A stretch of DNA of 64,000 nt, from NCBI GenBank assembly GCA_037367405.1, contig JAZKJV010011618.1, positions 62,001-126,000 on the forward strand. The letters are read 5' to 3'. A program made the position numbers and the translations under genes. The stretch comes from Ottelia alismoides. Lineage: Eukaryota; Streptophyta; Magnoliopsida; Alismatales; Hydrocharitaceae. Numbering within the stretch: position 1 is the first letter of the stretch; every line of letters starts with the position of its first letter. The notes under the pieces are model-generated. The model made no database searches, was not told the origin of the DNA, and was given only the letters and a program-made list of their open reading frames with translations. Shown piece by piece: positions 1 to 10,576 of this stretch.

Positions 1-344
1 TATAATGGCAAATAGCTCATCAACCTACACGATCAGAGATCTTTCTTTAAATCTATGGCCCTAAAGACCACTCAAAGTTACTTCATCAGAATCTCTACAA
101 TCCTAAACATAAAACACAAATTGTCAAGTAGTAATCCCTCATTCCTATAAGCCACCTCAAATTTATATTGATTTATTTAGAAATCGAATGCATTAGATAA
201 ATCCACATTCACAAATTAATTTTTAATCAAACTTTCTTTTGAATTTTTATCTAATCATGTCCTAATCAAATTCAAATAATTCAATTCAATTAGTACCCCT
301 ATTTATTACTATCACACTTTATAATTATTATACGTGGAATTATA
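1..344. other. AT-rich intergenic DNA
   Basis: Very AT-rich sequence with no coding frame of any recognisable family and no repeat structure that I could resolve. It may be old, decayed transposon DNA. Confidence 0.5.
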
Positions 345-588
345 TTTAGAAATTACCCCACGAATCGTATAAACTTTGTAAATTACTTTCTCTACCTTTG
401 AAACAATGCAATTCCTTCCTCGATCCCATAAACTTGCCAACTCTTATCCCTTGAACCCCACGATTAATCTATTTGAAACTCGTGGAGATTTTTGAGATAA
501 TTTACGGGGTCAATGTGGTAATTACATCGTGCAAAAGCTTGTAGAGGTAATTTAATAAGTTTCCAAGGATTGTGGGATAAAAATCCCT
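345..588. repeat. MITE-like inverted repeat, MULE type
   Basis: The two halves are imperfect reverse complements. The left arm (aaattaccccacgaatcg, then aactttgtaaattac) pairs with the reverse complement of the right arm (gggatttttatcccac, then aaattacctctac). The right terminus, read inward, begins gggatttttatccca, which resembles the ends of the MULE-type elements at 2,759, 8,845 and 12,833. There is no coding capacity. The left boundary is uncertain by about 10 bases and no clear target duplication was found. Confidence 0.5.
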
Positions 589-1274
589 TATATTTAATGT
601 GTTATAATATAATTAAATTCATGCAAATAAAATCATACCTGTTTAGTTGTCTCACCAGTTGCATGAGGTGTATGATGGAGTTCCACCATTATTAATTTAT
701 GTTGACATGACTTATTGGATTGTAGTATTTATTTAAGATGTAGTTGGAAGAAATCTACCCACATAGCATTGATGTGACATTTATTCTCTTATATTATCAT
801 AAGAATCTTTTTTTAAATATCTATCAGTCCTCTTGGGTAATTTTGATTTGATTAATTTCATATAATTGATTTTGTAATTTACGAGAATATTAAAAAAGAT
901 TATAGTGCCACCAGCTGCTATCACCTCCATCTCTTTCGTGAAAGAATCGAGCCAAAGAAATGGAAATATCTCTAGTTTTCCTATATCCTTTATTTACCTT
1001 TTCGTTGGAAAAATACATAATAAGAACAAAATAAATCCTCACTTTCCTCTATATTATCTCTTTCACAAAAAGAAAACAGAAAAAGAAAAGTTTATCTCTT
1101 TTTTTCCACCTCACATGAATCCACATATACATGCAATGCAACCAATAAGAAAGTGTTCATATATTGGGAAAGCATCTCATGTGATTGTGATCATACAACC
1201 CATACCCATCCTGCCAATCAACCTCACCTGATGCACCACTTGCAGGGTGGAGCAATTCATCTTATTTTAAAAAA
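589..1274. other. Intergenic DNA, no supported gene
   Basis: AT-rich. One 108-codon plus-strand frame (905-1,231) has a low-complexity, Phe/Ile/Lys-rich translation that looks like random AT-rich sequence. No promoter, RNA gene or repeat could be supported. Confidence 0.5.
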
Positions 1275-1516
1275 GGATTTTTACATCATCACCATCAAAA
1301 TCATGTTTTATTACAAAAACAATCCATAGAATCTTTGTAATTACACCACGACCTCTGTAACTTTACTTCGCGTAGCACATATGAACACATATGCCCCCCA
1401 GTCATGGGTCGTGATGCAAGAGCTAGCAATATTACAGGAGTCATGGTGTAATTGCAAACGTTATGGGGATAGTAGTGTAATTAAACAAGATTTTAGTAGC
1501 AACTTTTTTATTTATA
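1275..1516. repeat. MITE-like inverted repeat, MULE type
   Basis: The left end begins ggatttttacatcatc. Its subterminal part (tttgtaattacaccacgac) matches the reverse complement of the right part (tttgcaattacaccatgac). The arms extend over roughly 90 bases and are well diverged. The element is short and non-coding, and it belongs to the same terminal-phrase group as the other MULE-like elements here. The right end is set by symmetry and is approximate. Confidence 0.5.
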
Positions 1517-2144
1517 ATAGGTTCCATCAACTCTACATCCTCTTAAAAACCACTAACCGCTAAATTATATATCTTCCAATTTTGGTTTTTCTCATCAAAT
1601 TTATGTCAATTTGATGCTATATTCCAAAACTTAGTAATGCGGGATTAAAATTAATAAAAAAAGCGATTCTCCTCATAATCATTATTTATCTAAGTCCATG
1701 TTTTCATATTTGTTACTCATTAAATAAACAAATAAATTTTCAAAGTAATAATTGTAGCTAATAATTTTAGTTGGGGTCTTATTTATATAAACATCTTAAT
1801 CATTATATTCAGATAAATAATCTCTAATTTACGAGAAGCAAGGGGAGTATCTCATTTTGCACTTAGAAATACCAAGTTATATTTGTATCTATTTATTTCA
1901 ATTTGAAAATGATTAAAAATAGTTATCATCTCATCTAACAAAATGAAATACAATATTTTACATGATTTTTTTTACTTTTTCCTTTCGAGTTTCTCACTAA
2001 AAGTTACCTTTCCAATTATTTTCCTTGTTCATATCCTCCAGAAGAACGGAGAGTAGACCCTTATTCTTCTTATTCCACATCCTTATTCATGTTTATTTCC
2101 GAACCGAACGCTCCCTTATATTCGTACAACTCACAGTATTTTTT
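1517..2144. other. AT-rich DNA, nothing recognised
   Basis: No frame of note, no palindrome and no similarity to other parts of the window were seen. Confidence 0.5.
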
Positions 2145-2258
2145 TGTTGGTAGTGTAATACAGGGATATAAGTACAATAATGAAGAAAGCTACTGATAAT
2201 TTTGTAAGAATACAAGAATACAAGTGTAATGGCAAAAAAGGCATATTGTAATTAAAAA
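2145..2258. repeat. Half of a MULE-type MITE
   Basis: This stretch (agtgtaatacagggatataag, then ttttgtaagaatacaa, then aaaaaaggcatattgtaatta) resembles the right half of the complete element at 12,833-13,090 (gaagtgtaataacctaaggg, ttttgtaagaatacaatgg, aaaaaaggtaattac). No matching left half is seen, so it looks like a truncated copy. Confidence 0.4.
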
Positions 2259-2758
2259 GCATAGATTTCAATTTTTTGTACCAAATTTAGTTTCCTATTG
2301 ACTTTATTGCGATTTGTTCTTTATTTTGGGGGTTAATGGTATTATGAGGTGTTAAAGTTTTAATTTTGTTATACTCTCTTAATGGGAGGAAGGAACCAAT
2401 TGGTGATGACATTGTTTATGTTGAGAGAGTCGTAATTAATTAATCATAGTTTCTTTTAGTTACGTTAGAATGAGTAAGATGCAATGCACCTCATCCTTTA
2501 AATCTACAAAAAGAAAAGGAAAGAAAGTTTCGAACTTGAATTGCTAATTTTGCGCAAGAATATGTAAATTTCACATGTCGGAAGCAACTAGAGATGAAAA
2601 CGGTGGATACAAATGTGAATATAAGTATAATCATATCCTTATCCATTTTAAACACGAATACAGATGTGGATGCGAACATTTTATTATACTCAATACCATA
2701 TTTTGGTTTTTGGCGTTTCATTAAAGATGTTGTATCTTAGGCTGAATAATATTTTCTA
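2259..2758. other. Intergenic DNA, nothing recognised
   Basis: AT-rich. A 76-codon minus-strand frame (2,491-2,721) has no recognisable domain and I do not support it as a gene. Confidence 0.5.
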
Positions 2759-3698
2759 GGATTTTTATCACTTGTGATCGTCAACTTCTACAATATCAGT
2801 TACCCCTAGACCTGGCCATTGGGCCGGGGGCCCGCCCGCCCAGCCCGTTCATGGGCCGGGCTTGGGCAATCGATTTTGGAAATGGGCCGGCCCGGCCCGG
2901 CTTGCTCTTTGGCCCGCCCGTCAATTGGGCGGGCCGTGGACATGTGTCATAAAACCCGGCCCGGCCCGGCCCGCATATATAAAAATATATGTTTAAAAAT
3001 TATATTTTAGATACATTTAATATAATATATGTTCAACTTCTTTGTAGATTTTCCTTGCTTGGATGTGTACCCTTTCCATTTGAGAGTAGTTAGAAGGGCT
3101 ATACTGTTAGTGACGAAAGGGGCATAATTTTGTGAGTGAATCATACGGGCCATATACCTGGAGTTGATGAAATTATCCACCAGTTAGTGTCTGTCTTACC
3201 AATGTTTTCTTATGTGTAGCTACTGCACTGAAATTGAATGCCAAAAGTTTTAATTAAAAAAAGTAACACATATTATGGTTACTTGGATTTAGAAAGATTA
3301 GATGATGCTAAAAAAACTTAATTATCTCCATAAATTTAATTAAAAAATTAATTAAAAATATTTTACATTCGGCCCATGGGCTTGGGCCTTAAAGTATGGC
3401 CCGTGGACCGGGCCGGGCCGGGCCTTGGACAAGGGGTTTTAAAACCTCGGCCCGGTCGGCCCGGCCCATGGCCCGACCCGGCCCGGACTTTGGCCAGGTC
3501 TAAGTTACCCCTCCCTTTCTTTAATATTAGTTTACCCTTGACTTCTTACAAAATTTACAGTTATGTCCTTCCGTTAATATAAAGTAGAAGCATAGCTGAT
3601 ATTACAAAAGGGTTGTGAATTTTGTAAGAAGTCAATGAAGCAAAGAGGGGCATAACTGATATTGCAGAAGTTAAGAAGGGCACATGTGATAAAAGCAT
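2759..3698. mobile_element. Non-autonomous MULE-like element split by a hAT insertion
   Basis: The left terminus reads ggatttttatcacttgtg and continues with cttctacaatatcagttacccct. The reverse complement of the right terminus reads aatgcttttatcacatgtg and continues with cttctgcaatatcagttatgcccct. This gives terminal inverted repeats of roughly 50 bases. Without the hAT element inside it, the element would be about 235 bases and non-coding. The flanks tattttcta (left) and tatttctac (right) could be a decayed 9-bp duplication with one indel, the length expected of Mutator-like insertion. It is clearly related in its ends to the Pack-MULE at 8,845. Confidence 0.65.
2807..3503. mobile_element. 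Non-autonomous hAT-like element with GC-rich ends
   Basis: The termini are tagacctggcc and its exact inverse ggccaggtcta, followed by one extra base. The element is flanked by the 8-bp repeat gttacccc at 2,799-2,806 and 3,504-3,511. An 8-bp duplication with short inverted ends of this type is the hAT signature. The subterminal 150-200 bases on each side are dense in GGCCCGGCCC-type motifs in both orientations, which in hAT elements are typical transposase-binding repeats. The AT-rich middle codes for nothing, so transposition would need a transposase from elsewhere. The host sequence is a MULE-like MITE. Confidence 0.8.
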
Positions 3699-3992
3699 TA
3701 TTTCTACCAAAGATGCAGTTTTTTTTATAACTTTTTATCATTTTGTGATTGGTTATATGAATTAATCAGATTTTAAACTATTTAAATTATCTACGGTACT
3801 AAATATCAACATTCCTTACATTTTCCCCATGAATAAAGTTCATTACATGTTACGTAACATATATTTTAATTTATTTTAGATGAATATGAAATCTCCACCC
3901 ACAAAGGGATTTTTTATTGTTGGGTTGATAGAATCTTTTCTCCAATATATTTATTATAATTACAACTAGCAAATTCTAGCTCTTTTTTAAAA
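3699..3992. other. AT-rich DNA, nothing recognised
   Basis: Short AT-rich stretch between elements with no supported feature. Confidence 0.4.
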
Positions 3993-5179
3993 GAGATATT
4001 TATTTCATCTTTGCCCTTTTGAGTATTTTCACAAATAATCCGATGCAATTTTGCAATTACAATTGTGCCTCTTGATTCTAAAAAAAATCACTTGTTACAC
4101 TTGTCTCCCTACAATCACCAATAGAAAGGTAATTGTAATATCATGGATTACCATTGTTGGCGAGGCGGCCTAAGAAGAGGGACTGGGATGCACTGGTGGA
4201 GAGGCTCGAGAACAAGCTTGTGGGTTGGAAGGCTAGAATGTTATCGAGCGGAGGAAAGTTGATTCTGCTAAAGCACGTTCTTTCGACCATCCCAATCTTC
4301 TTCTGCTCTATAAGGTCGCTGCCTACGGGGGTGCTTGCAAGAATTGAGGCGATGATGCGCAGATTCTTCTGGTTGGATGCGAGGCAGTCTAGGAGGGGGG
4401 TTCACTTGGTGGACTGGAGTAGGGTGACATCATCGAAGAAGAAGGGTGGATTGAGTGTGCCATGGCGTGGACAAATGAACAAGGCTTTAATGGTAAAATG
4501 GGCCGGTGCGCTTATGGGGGAGCTTGGAGGATTTGGTATGCAGGGTGATGAGGAAAATGTATGGGATTTTCATGTTGATGGAAGTGGTCGTGGGGCTCCT
4601 ACCGTCATCTTTGTGGAAGGGCATTTCTCAGGTGATTCCAAAGATGATCGGTCAATTGAGACTGATGCTTGGGGATGGAGCTTGGTTTCGGTTCTGAAGG
4701 GATGACTGGTCGGGGGAGAGGGTGTTGGGTGTAGTTGGGTGTATGGTATCCGCGTATGATGCAGCTAGCGATGGATAAGGAGGTGACGGTGCAGAAGGTT
4801 CGGGAGCAAGTGGTGTGTTATCCGATTTTTGCTCGATTGTCGAATCAGAGGGTGGAGGTCTTCTTGGTCTTGCAGGCAGAACTGGATCTCACTTTCTTCA
4901 CTAGCTTCGGAATATGGCATAATAGAGAAGGCCAATTATTTGAGATGAAATCTTCAGTTACAATACATGGACAACTGTCAGGAGGAGGGAGGGAGCAGAG
5001 GCACGGAGGTAGTAGAGGAAGGAAAGAAGCTGGGGTATTTACGTGTCACTGTAGGAGAAGAAGTTGAGAGAATCCCACTTTAATTATATTAATAGATTAT
5101 AAGGGTGCCATTGTAAATGCGAAAGAAGGAGTATAGTTGTTGTTGAAAAACTTGAAAAAGTACAAGTGTAAGAATCCTA
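3993..5179. mobile_element. Possible MULE-like ends flanking a LINE fragment
   Basis: The left side (gatatttatttcatctttgcc, then tttgcaattacaattgtgcc) and the reverse complement of the right side (aggattcttacacttgtac, then ctttcgcatttacaatggcac) resemble the terminal phrases of the other MULE-type elements in the window. The coding remnant between them would then be carried cargo. Similarity of the two ends to each other is weak and no target duplication could be recognised, so this may be two unrelated elements. Confidence 0.3.
4145..4880 (+). pseudogene. LINE (L1-type) reverse-transcriptase 3' fragment, frameshifted
   Basis: The translation from 4,145 starts GLPLLARRPKKRDWDALVE, runs through KLVGWKARMLSSGGKLILLK and VLSTIPIFFCSIRSLPTGV, and reaches MNKALMVKWAGAL. 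This is the region after the polymerase core in plant L1-type LINE ORF2 proteins, the part before the zf-RVT domain. The frame is lost near 4,510. Related peptides continue in other frames (IGQLRLMLGDGAWFRF near 4,650-4,697, then MMQLAMDKEVTVQKVREQ near 4,755-4,810), so at least two frameshifts have occurred. The polymerase core, endonuclease, ORF1 and poly(A) tail are absent. It is a dead fragment and is much more GC-rich than its surroundings. It may be cargo of a MULE-like element. Confidence 0.75.
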
Positions 5180-5299
5180 AAAAAGCGAAATACGGATGGC
5201 TAACATTATAAATTATAGAGTCAATACAAGTAATCTTAACTCAGGAATGCATGATTGGAACTAGGAGTATGCCAAGGTACCTCGAAATACCCTGGCAGT

Positions 5300-5456
5300 C
5301 CTACTCCGTTTGGTTGCAAGGTTGGGCAGGGTTGGGTTGACCCAACCCGGGGTACCCTCCTTCCAAACATCCCAATCCTCCTCACATTTTACTATTCATA
5401 GGGGTACCTCAACCCAACCCAATCCTGCCCAACCCTGCAACCAAACGAACCGAGGA
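5300..5456. repeat. Palindromic MITE
   Basis: The left arm (gtttggttgcaaggttgggc, then agggttgggttga) is nearly an exact inverse of the right arm (tcaacccaaccc, then gcccaaccctgcaaccaaac). The arms are about 35-40 bases with a short AT-rich centre. This is the structure of a fold-back or Tourist-type MITE. It is non-coding and the target duplication was not resolved. Confidence 0.75.
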
Positions 5457-5513
5457 TTGGGATGTTTGGAATAAGGGTTCCGTGCAAAAACACCAACTGC
5501 TAATATTTCTTTA

Positions 5514-6939
5514 GGGTGCGTTCGGTTCGAGAATAAGCAGGAATAAGGATGGGGAATAAGCAAGGACGGATCTAGAGGGGGGCATGGAGGGGCACATACC
5601 CCCCCTAGATTTTATGATGCTATCTTTTTATTATTAATATAATATTATATTTATAATATTATTTTGGTGTTCCTCTACTAATTGTACTTATAAACTTAAT
5701 TTGTAACCCCTTCAATTTGGATTTGCTTTATCATCTCTCCCCACAATTCTCTCATCTATTTCATCTTTTGAAATCTCTTTCCATGCATATCTTCTTCTTC
5801 TTCTCTCTCTTTCATTGTTATATCTCTTAAAAAGTCAGACTGGATTAGTTGGTCAGACTGGTTGGATTGGATAATACCCTCAATCTCGTCAGTTCAACCG
5901 GTTCCATGGAGGTAAATAGAAATTTAAAAAATTAATTTGAATATTGATCATGTCGGATTGAAGTGGACTAGTTTGACTTGGATCTTACAGTTACAAAGAA
6001 TTGAGATATTATTATTAATTATCAACAATGATTCAACACATACATTCTTACTTACACACACATAAAATTGCGCGTGCACGTAGTCTTCATGATTTAGAAT
6101 ATCAATTCCACCTGTATGAACCATAAATTAAGCTCGATCCTATTTTTTGAGGTTGATACAAATGATGAAGTCATGAATACTCTACTCAGTTTGACCCAAC
6201 AGTCGATCTCGGTAAAATACCAAACCAATGACTAAATGGTTCAACGTTCGATCTGGGTTTTAAAAATCTTATTCTCATCCTTTCTCTACGCATCTCCCTT
6301 TCTTTCTCACTGACTCGTATTTATCTCTCTCTTTCACTCATTGAGAAGTGTCAATACGAAATGTAACTTTATTTTATGATTTTTATATTGTATCTATTGT
6401 GGTCCTATGCTCCATGTTTAAATTTAGATGGTTGTGTACAATTTTCCCTAACTCTTTTAGATTCATGGAAAAGTTTCAAAATCTTATTGCATATATGATT
6501 TATCCAATTTTTTTAATGAATATGTATGTATCCGATATTCAATCGTACGATTTTATATATTTGTAAAAAAAAGTTATATTTTTTGCTCGTAAAAATTTAA
6601 GAAGTTTAATCAAATTGTCATTTTTATGTTGCATTATAATTACGCCACATGTTGGTAATATTACAATCAACATATAAATAAAAGTTTTACTTTGTGCTCC
6701 CTTTGCAAAAAGTTTCTGGCTCCGTCCCTGGGAATAAGGAGAATAAAGGTCTATTCTTTGTTCGGCTGGAGGATAGGAATAAGGAGAATAAGGTGAAATA
6801 AAGGTAGGTAAGGTGAGATAAAGATAGGAATAAGAATAAAATAAGATGAAATAATGGAGAATAATCGTACCACTGAGAACCGTGCCGGGAAGAGAATTGA
6901 CCCCTTATTTCATGTCCTATTCTCCAACCAAACAGGGCC
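5514..6939. mobile_element. PIF/Harbinger-like (Tourist-type) element, interrupted
   Basis: The left end gggtgcgttcggttcgagaa and the reverse complement of the right end, ggccctgtttggttggagaa, form terminal inverted repeats. Each is flanked by TTA (5,511-5,513 and 6,940-6,942), the target triplet of PIF/Harbinger elements. Internal sequence is made of degenerate ggaataagg-type repeats. No transposase is encoded. The element is split by the hAT element at 5,561-6,730; without it the length is about 250 bases. Confidence 0.7.
5561..6730. mobile_element. Non-autonomous hAT-like element
   Basis: The ends are caaggacggatctag and, reading inward from the right, cagggacggagccag. A perfect 8-bp duplication ggaataag lies at 5,553-5,560 and 6,731-6,738. 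CAGGGACGGAGCCAG-type ends with 8-bp duplications fit the plant hAT superfamily. The 1.17-kb interior is AT-rich; its longest frame (6,348-6,566) does not look like a transposase, so this is a non-autonomous or internally decayed copy. The target sequence contains several ggaataag-like repeats, which slightly weakens the duplication as proof. Confidence 0.75.
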
Positions 6940-6942
6940 TTA

Positions 6943-8844
6943 GTGAACTACGAGCTATTTACTTCGGTCGTGGGGTAAATTATCCTTATGATTTCGTCCA
7001 ACCACAATAAAAAAAACCTCCCGTGATATTTACTGGTTCATATATATATATTAACAATTAATAAATCCGGAAGATATTTTCCTGATATCAAATCTATTTT
7101 AATTAATTACTCGAACTCGGTTGTCAAGTCAGAGGAAAATGTGAACGAGAGAGTAAGCTGCCGCGTACACAATTCACATTTATAATTATGGGATTTTTTA
7201 CGTGTGCATCCTTTTAGTTTTTCCAATAAACCTTATGTCTCTATTTTTTTATAATTACATTTTTGTCCATATACTCTCAACAAAATTACAATGTCGCCCT
7301 TCTATAAATGATTTTGGGATTTTTACGCGTGCTTCGATTTCAATCTCGAGAAATCATTTACAACAAAGACAGAAAATCTCTACCGTTGATTTAAAAAAAA
7401 ACACGTAATTTTTGAATATATGAAGTAATATTCGATTGGAAACGTCCTAATTAGAGATATGAATATATCCAACACGCAAATGCCTCTTCCCACAAAGGCC
7501 AATTGTGATCATGCTTAAGAATATTCCGAATTAATCGAGACATGAGGATTTTAACAAGTTGTCACCGGATAAATGGTTGCATGAAGATCTCACCATTCAT
7601 TACCTATCATTATACAAACAATTATCTCTTCTTTATCCTGCATATCAGATAAACACAAAATAGAGATAAATCACATTTATATATCCTTCATGCTGACTCC
7701 GGAACGATGATCCTGTATCCAACGGCCAAGATTAGCCCAAGGATGGATCGGACGGCTAACCGTCTCTTTCGGGCAATAAATGAGATGATAAGACAGGGAT
7801 AACTATGTGCACATAAACGAAGATAAGGCAATGAGATGATCCAGTGGTTATTGACCCCATTTTTATTTATTTATTTTTTGGTAAGGCCCTGTTTTTATTT
7901 CTGTCCATTACAAGGACGGGTGGCACGTACATAATAAAATGGTTTTTTTACACTGTCATCCCTAAAAAATAATTATTATAAAGATTATAGAAATTACGGT
8001 GCAATAGTACAGAACCTCTGCTTGTACTTTTATTTATTTTTAACCGTTGTTTTCCATTATATAATCGTTCTCCTTATTTATTTTTAACAGTTACTCATTG
8101 TATATTCGTTATCGAAGAAAATTGACATCGTTATTTTTTTATTAAGTTGGATTCGACAACAGATACTTAAGCGAAATGAAGTTGTATTCGTCTGATATTA
8201 TGTATACTCTGATATAGTTATTAAACGTTGCTACGTTGGGATGATAAATCGCTAAATACGGTTCTCAGGGAATCCAACATTTTTGAAAGATCTTCCAAAA
8301 TGTGTTGCCATTTGGAAGATTCCAAGGAATGGTTTGGTGGTAGTCCAGTGTACCTACACTTTAAAGAACCCAGGTTGAATCTTAACGGGTATGCTCCAGA
8401 CTCGAAATTACCGAGCCTTCTATTAAAAAAAAACATATTGCCATTTATTTCAAAGAAAATGGAACTAATTATTATAGGTTTAATGGAGCTACCTTAAGGG
8501 AGAGCCAACTTGGCCACCTTCACTCTTATTATTTGTATTTCTAGCATTTTCTGAAAAAGACCTGGTGGTATTTAGATCATTATTTGACTTCACATCTCAT
8601 CCGAATTTCGACTTGGTTCAAGACTCATATCCCATCCATCAAGCCTGTCAATTTTTTATGGTATTAGAATTGCTGAAATTAACCCCTTATAGATCGGCAT
8701 GTTAGGAATATCTAATCTATAAAAATTTCCTATCATTTGTTTCAGAAAACACCTTAAGAAATACAAAAAAACTGAGGATAGTCAAGTTGGCTCCCCGTGA
8801 AGTAATCCCATTGAACCCAATTATAATTTAAGATAAAAAATAAA
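6943..8844. other. Intergenic DNA, no supported gene
   Basis: About 1.9 kb of mostly AT-rich DNA. Near 7,194 and 7,316 two direct copies of a MULE-end-like phrase occur (gggattttttacgtgtgc and gggatttttacgcgtgc) without visible partners. Short frames at 7,202-7,408 and 8,221-8,497 match nothing I recognise. No RNA gene, promoter or complete element could be supported. Confidence 0.45.
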
Positions 8845-8960
8845 GGATTTTTATCAGTTGTCCCCCTCCGAGATATTGCAATTTCAGTTATGCCCCTTCC
8901 TTTTTGAGAATATCAGTTGTACCCCTGACTTCTTGCCGTTCTATCACTTATGCCCCTCGG
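8845..8960 (+). repeat. Left terminal inverted repeat of the Pack-MULE
   Basis: This pairs with 10,577-10,690. Shared blocks in order are ggatttttatcagttgt, cagttatgccccttcc (ttataccccttcc in the partner), tttttgagaatatcagttgt and gttctatcactt. The repeat is itself built from three near-copies of a phrase 'atcagttgtgcccct', an internal periodicity also seen in related elements. Confidence 0.85.
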
Positions 8961-9394
8961 GTTAGTGACAGTCTATAACCAACGCAAACGAACGTTAACT
9001 TTGAGGGTATAAATGAAATTAAATTTAAAATAGAGGATTAAAAAGTCCTCTTCCTCCCTTATGGTTCCTCCTCCCCATCTCCTCCCTCCACTCCCACGCC
9101 TCCCTCTCTGTCTCCCATTCCTCCGCCCCGAGCTCTCCTGCAACCTCCTCTACCTCGACCTCCCCCCCGCCCCTGCTCCTCCCCCATGCCTCCCCCTCCG
9201 CCCCGTCCTCCTCACCCAGCCTGCAACCTCCTCCTCCACCCCCAGAATCCTCCTTGGTCCTCAACCTCCTCCTCCTCCTCATCCCTCTGCCCACGGCCTT
9301 CCCCTCCGCCCCATCCTCCTCACCCAGCCCACAGCCTTCTTCTCTACCCCCATTGTCCTCCTCCGCCCGCAGCTTCCCCTCCGTTGTACAGCGC

Positions 9395-10322
9395 CTCGAG
9401 GGAGGAAATCTCGTTCTCGAGCGAAGCATGAACTACGATGTCGAAATCCATGTGATCCAATGGTTCAAATTCGAAGACGGTCCTGCTGGCAAGGTCTACA
9501 TCAGACTCTACCGCATTGTCGAGTTCTGGAAGGATGTCAAAAAGTCAGGGTTCACCGCGTACAAATACAAGATCGTTCACATTGCTGGGCAGTTCGAGAT
9601 GGGCAGCACTGCGCTCAAATTTGCCAAGGAGATGAAGGAGAAGCTACTGAATTCCACAGCTACAAATCATGCCAGCTGTGATTTTTGATGGGACGGGAGC
9701 CTGCTCCAGTCGGGCTGTTCAATGATATCGATGATGACTGTGAGCCGATGTTGTTCGTCTATGTCGCCCACCTGATGTACCTGTGCTCCATGCTCCTACA
9801 CAAGGACAACTTCTTTGGCTGTCGGTGTGTAACAAATTGCGGGGAGGATTGTGCCTGCACAGAGAGGAATGGAGGCGATTTCGTCTATGACCCACATGGG
9901 GTGCTTGTGACAGGGGAAGCCATTGGTGTACGAATGCGGCAGCTTCTGCCACTAGCCGCCGAGCTGCAGGAATCGGTCAGCCAGAAGGGGGCTAGGAGCC
10001 GGCTAGAGGTGTTCCGGTCGAGGGAGATCGGGTGGGGAGTGAGGTCGCTTGATCCGATTTGTGCTAGAACCTTTGTATGCGAGTACAGTGGGATCATACT
10101 TACCGAGCAGCAGACTGAGTTGCTATCTATGAATGGCGATAGCCTGGTGCATCCCAGGAGAACGTGTTCAATGTTGATCTTGGGTACCGACGACCCCTCG
10201 ATCCCCCGATTCCACGTGTGAAGTACTCACTCGATGTGACTCGATCAAGGAACGTTGCATGCTACTTGAGCCACAGCTGCTCCCCAAACATATTCCTGCA
10301 GCTCGTGCTCTACGATCACTAC
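9395..10322 (+). pseudogene. Captured SUVH-type H3K9 methyltransferase fragment
   Basis: Plant SUVH proteins bind methylated DNA through an SRA/YDG domain and methylate histone H3 lysine 9 through pre-SET, SET and post-SET domains. Here an SRA part (NLVLERSMNYDVEIHVI through GKVYI, LYRIVEFWKDV, KKSGFTAYKYKIV) is followed by a pre-SET part (FGCRCVTNCGEDCACTERNG) and SET parts (RLEVFRSREIGWGVRSLD, FVCEYSGIILTEQQTELLS, then NVACYLSHSCSPNIF). The N-terminus and post-SET region are missing. The frame changes near 9,685 and again near 10,150. A local frameshift pair garbles the second half of pre-SET and removes its cysteines. The tripeptide YDG of the SRA domain is absent. It cannot be a working enzyme. 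A 178-codon frame (9,685-10,221) remains open and could be transcribed. Confidence 0.88.
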
Positions 10323-10576
10323 GCTCTGCTCGTAGCCTCCCCCTCCATCCCCGGTGTCTTTCTCCTCCTTCCCCTCCCTCGTCCCCGACCTCCTCCTCCT
10401 GCTCCTCACTCCTCCGCCTGCAGCCTCCATCTCTGTACTTCATCGTCTTCTCCATCTCCAAATTGCGGTTTTCAATTTTGTGGGTGATCCTTTTGATTTC
10501 CAATATTACCCCTCTTACCCAAACCATGGTTTGAAAAAATCATGGTTGAGTTCAACTCATTGACGGCCAAAGTAAC

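Noticed and set aside
905..1231. 108-codon plus-strand frame as a gene
   Set aside because: Composition follows the AT-rich DNA, no domain is recognisable and no gene context exists.
7194..7335. MITE formed by the repeated phrase gggatttttacg(t/c)gtgc
   Set aside because: The two copies are in the same orientation and no inverted partner or target duplication is visible.
8221..8497. Overlapping frames on both strands (71 and 89 codons)
   Set aside because: No family resemblance. Opposite-strand overlap and AT-rich surroundings make both likely chance frames.
9025..9681. Long frames on both strands in the CT-rich part of the Pack-MULE (minus 134 codons, plus 206 codons)
   Set aside because: Low-complexity Pro/Leu-rich or Gly/Glu/Arg-rich translations caused by CT/GA runs. 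Only the SRA-related frame has protein similarity.
9685..10221. A functional SUVH gene
   Set aside because: It is truncated at both ends, frameshifted, lacks YDG and several pre-SET cysteines, and lies inside a transposon.
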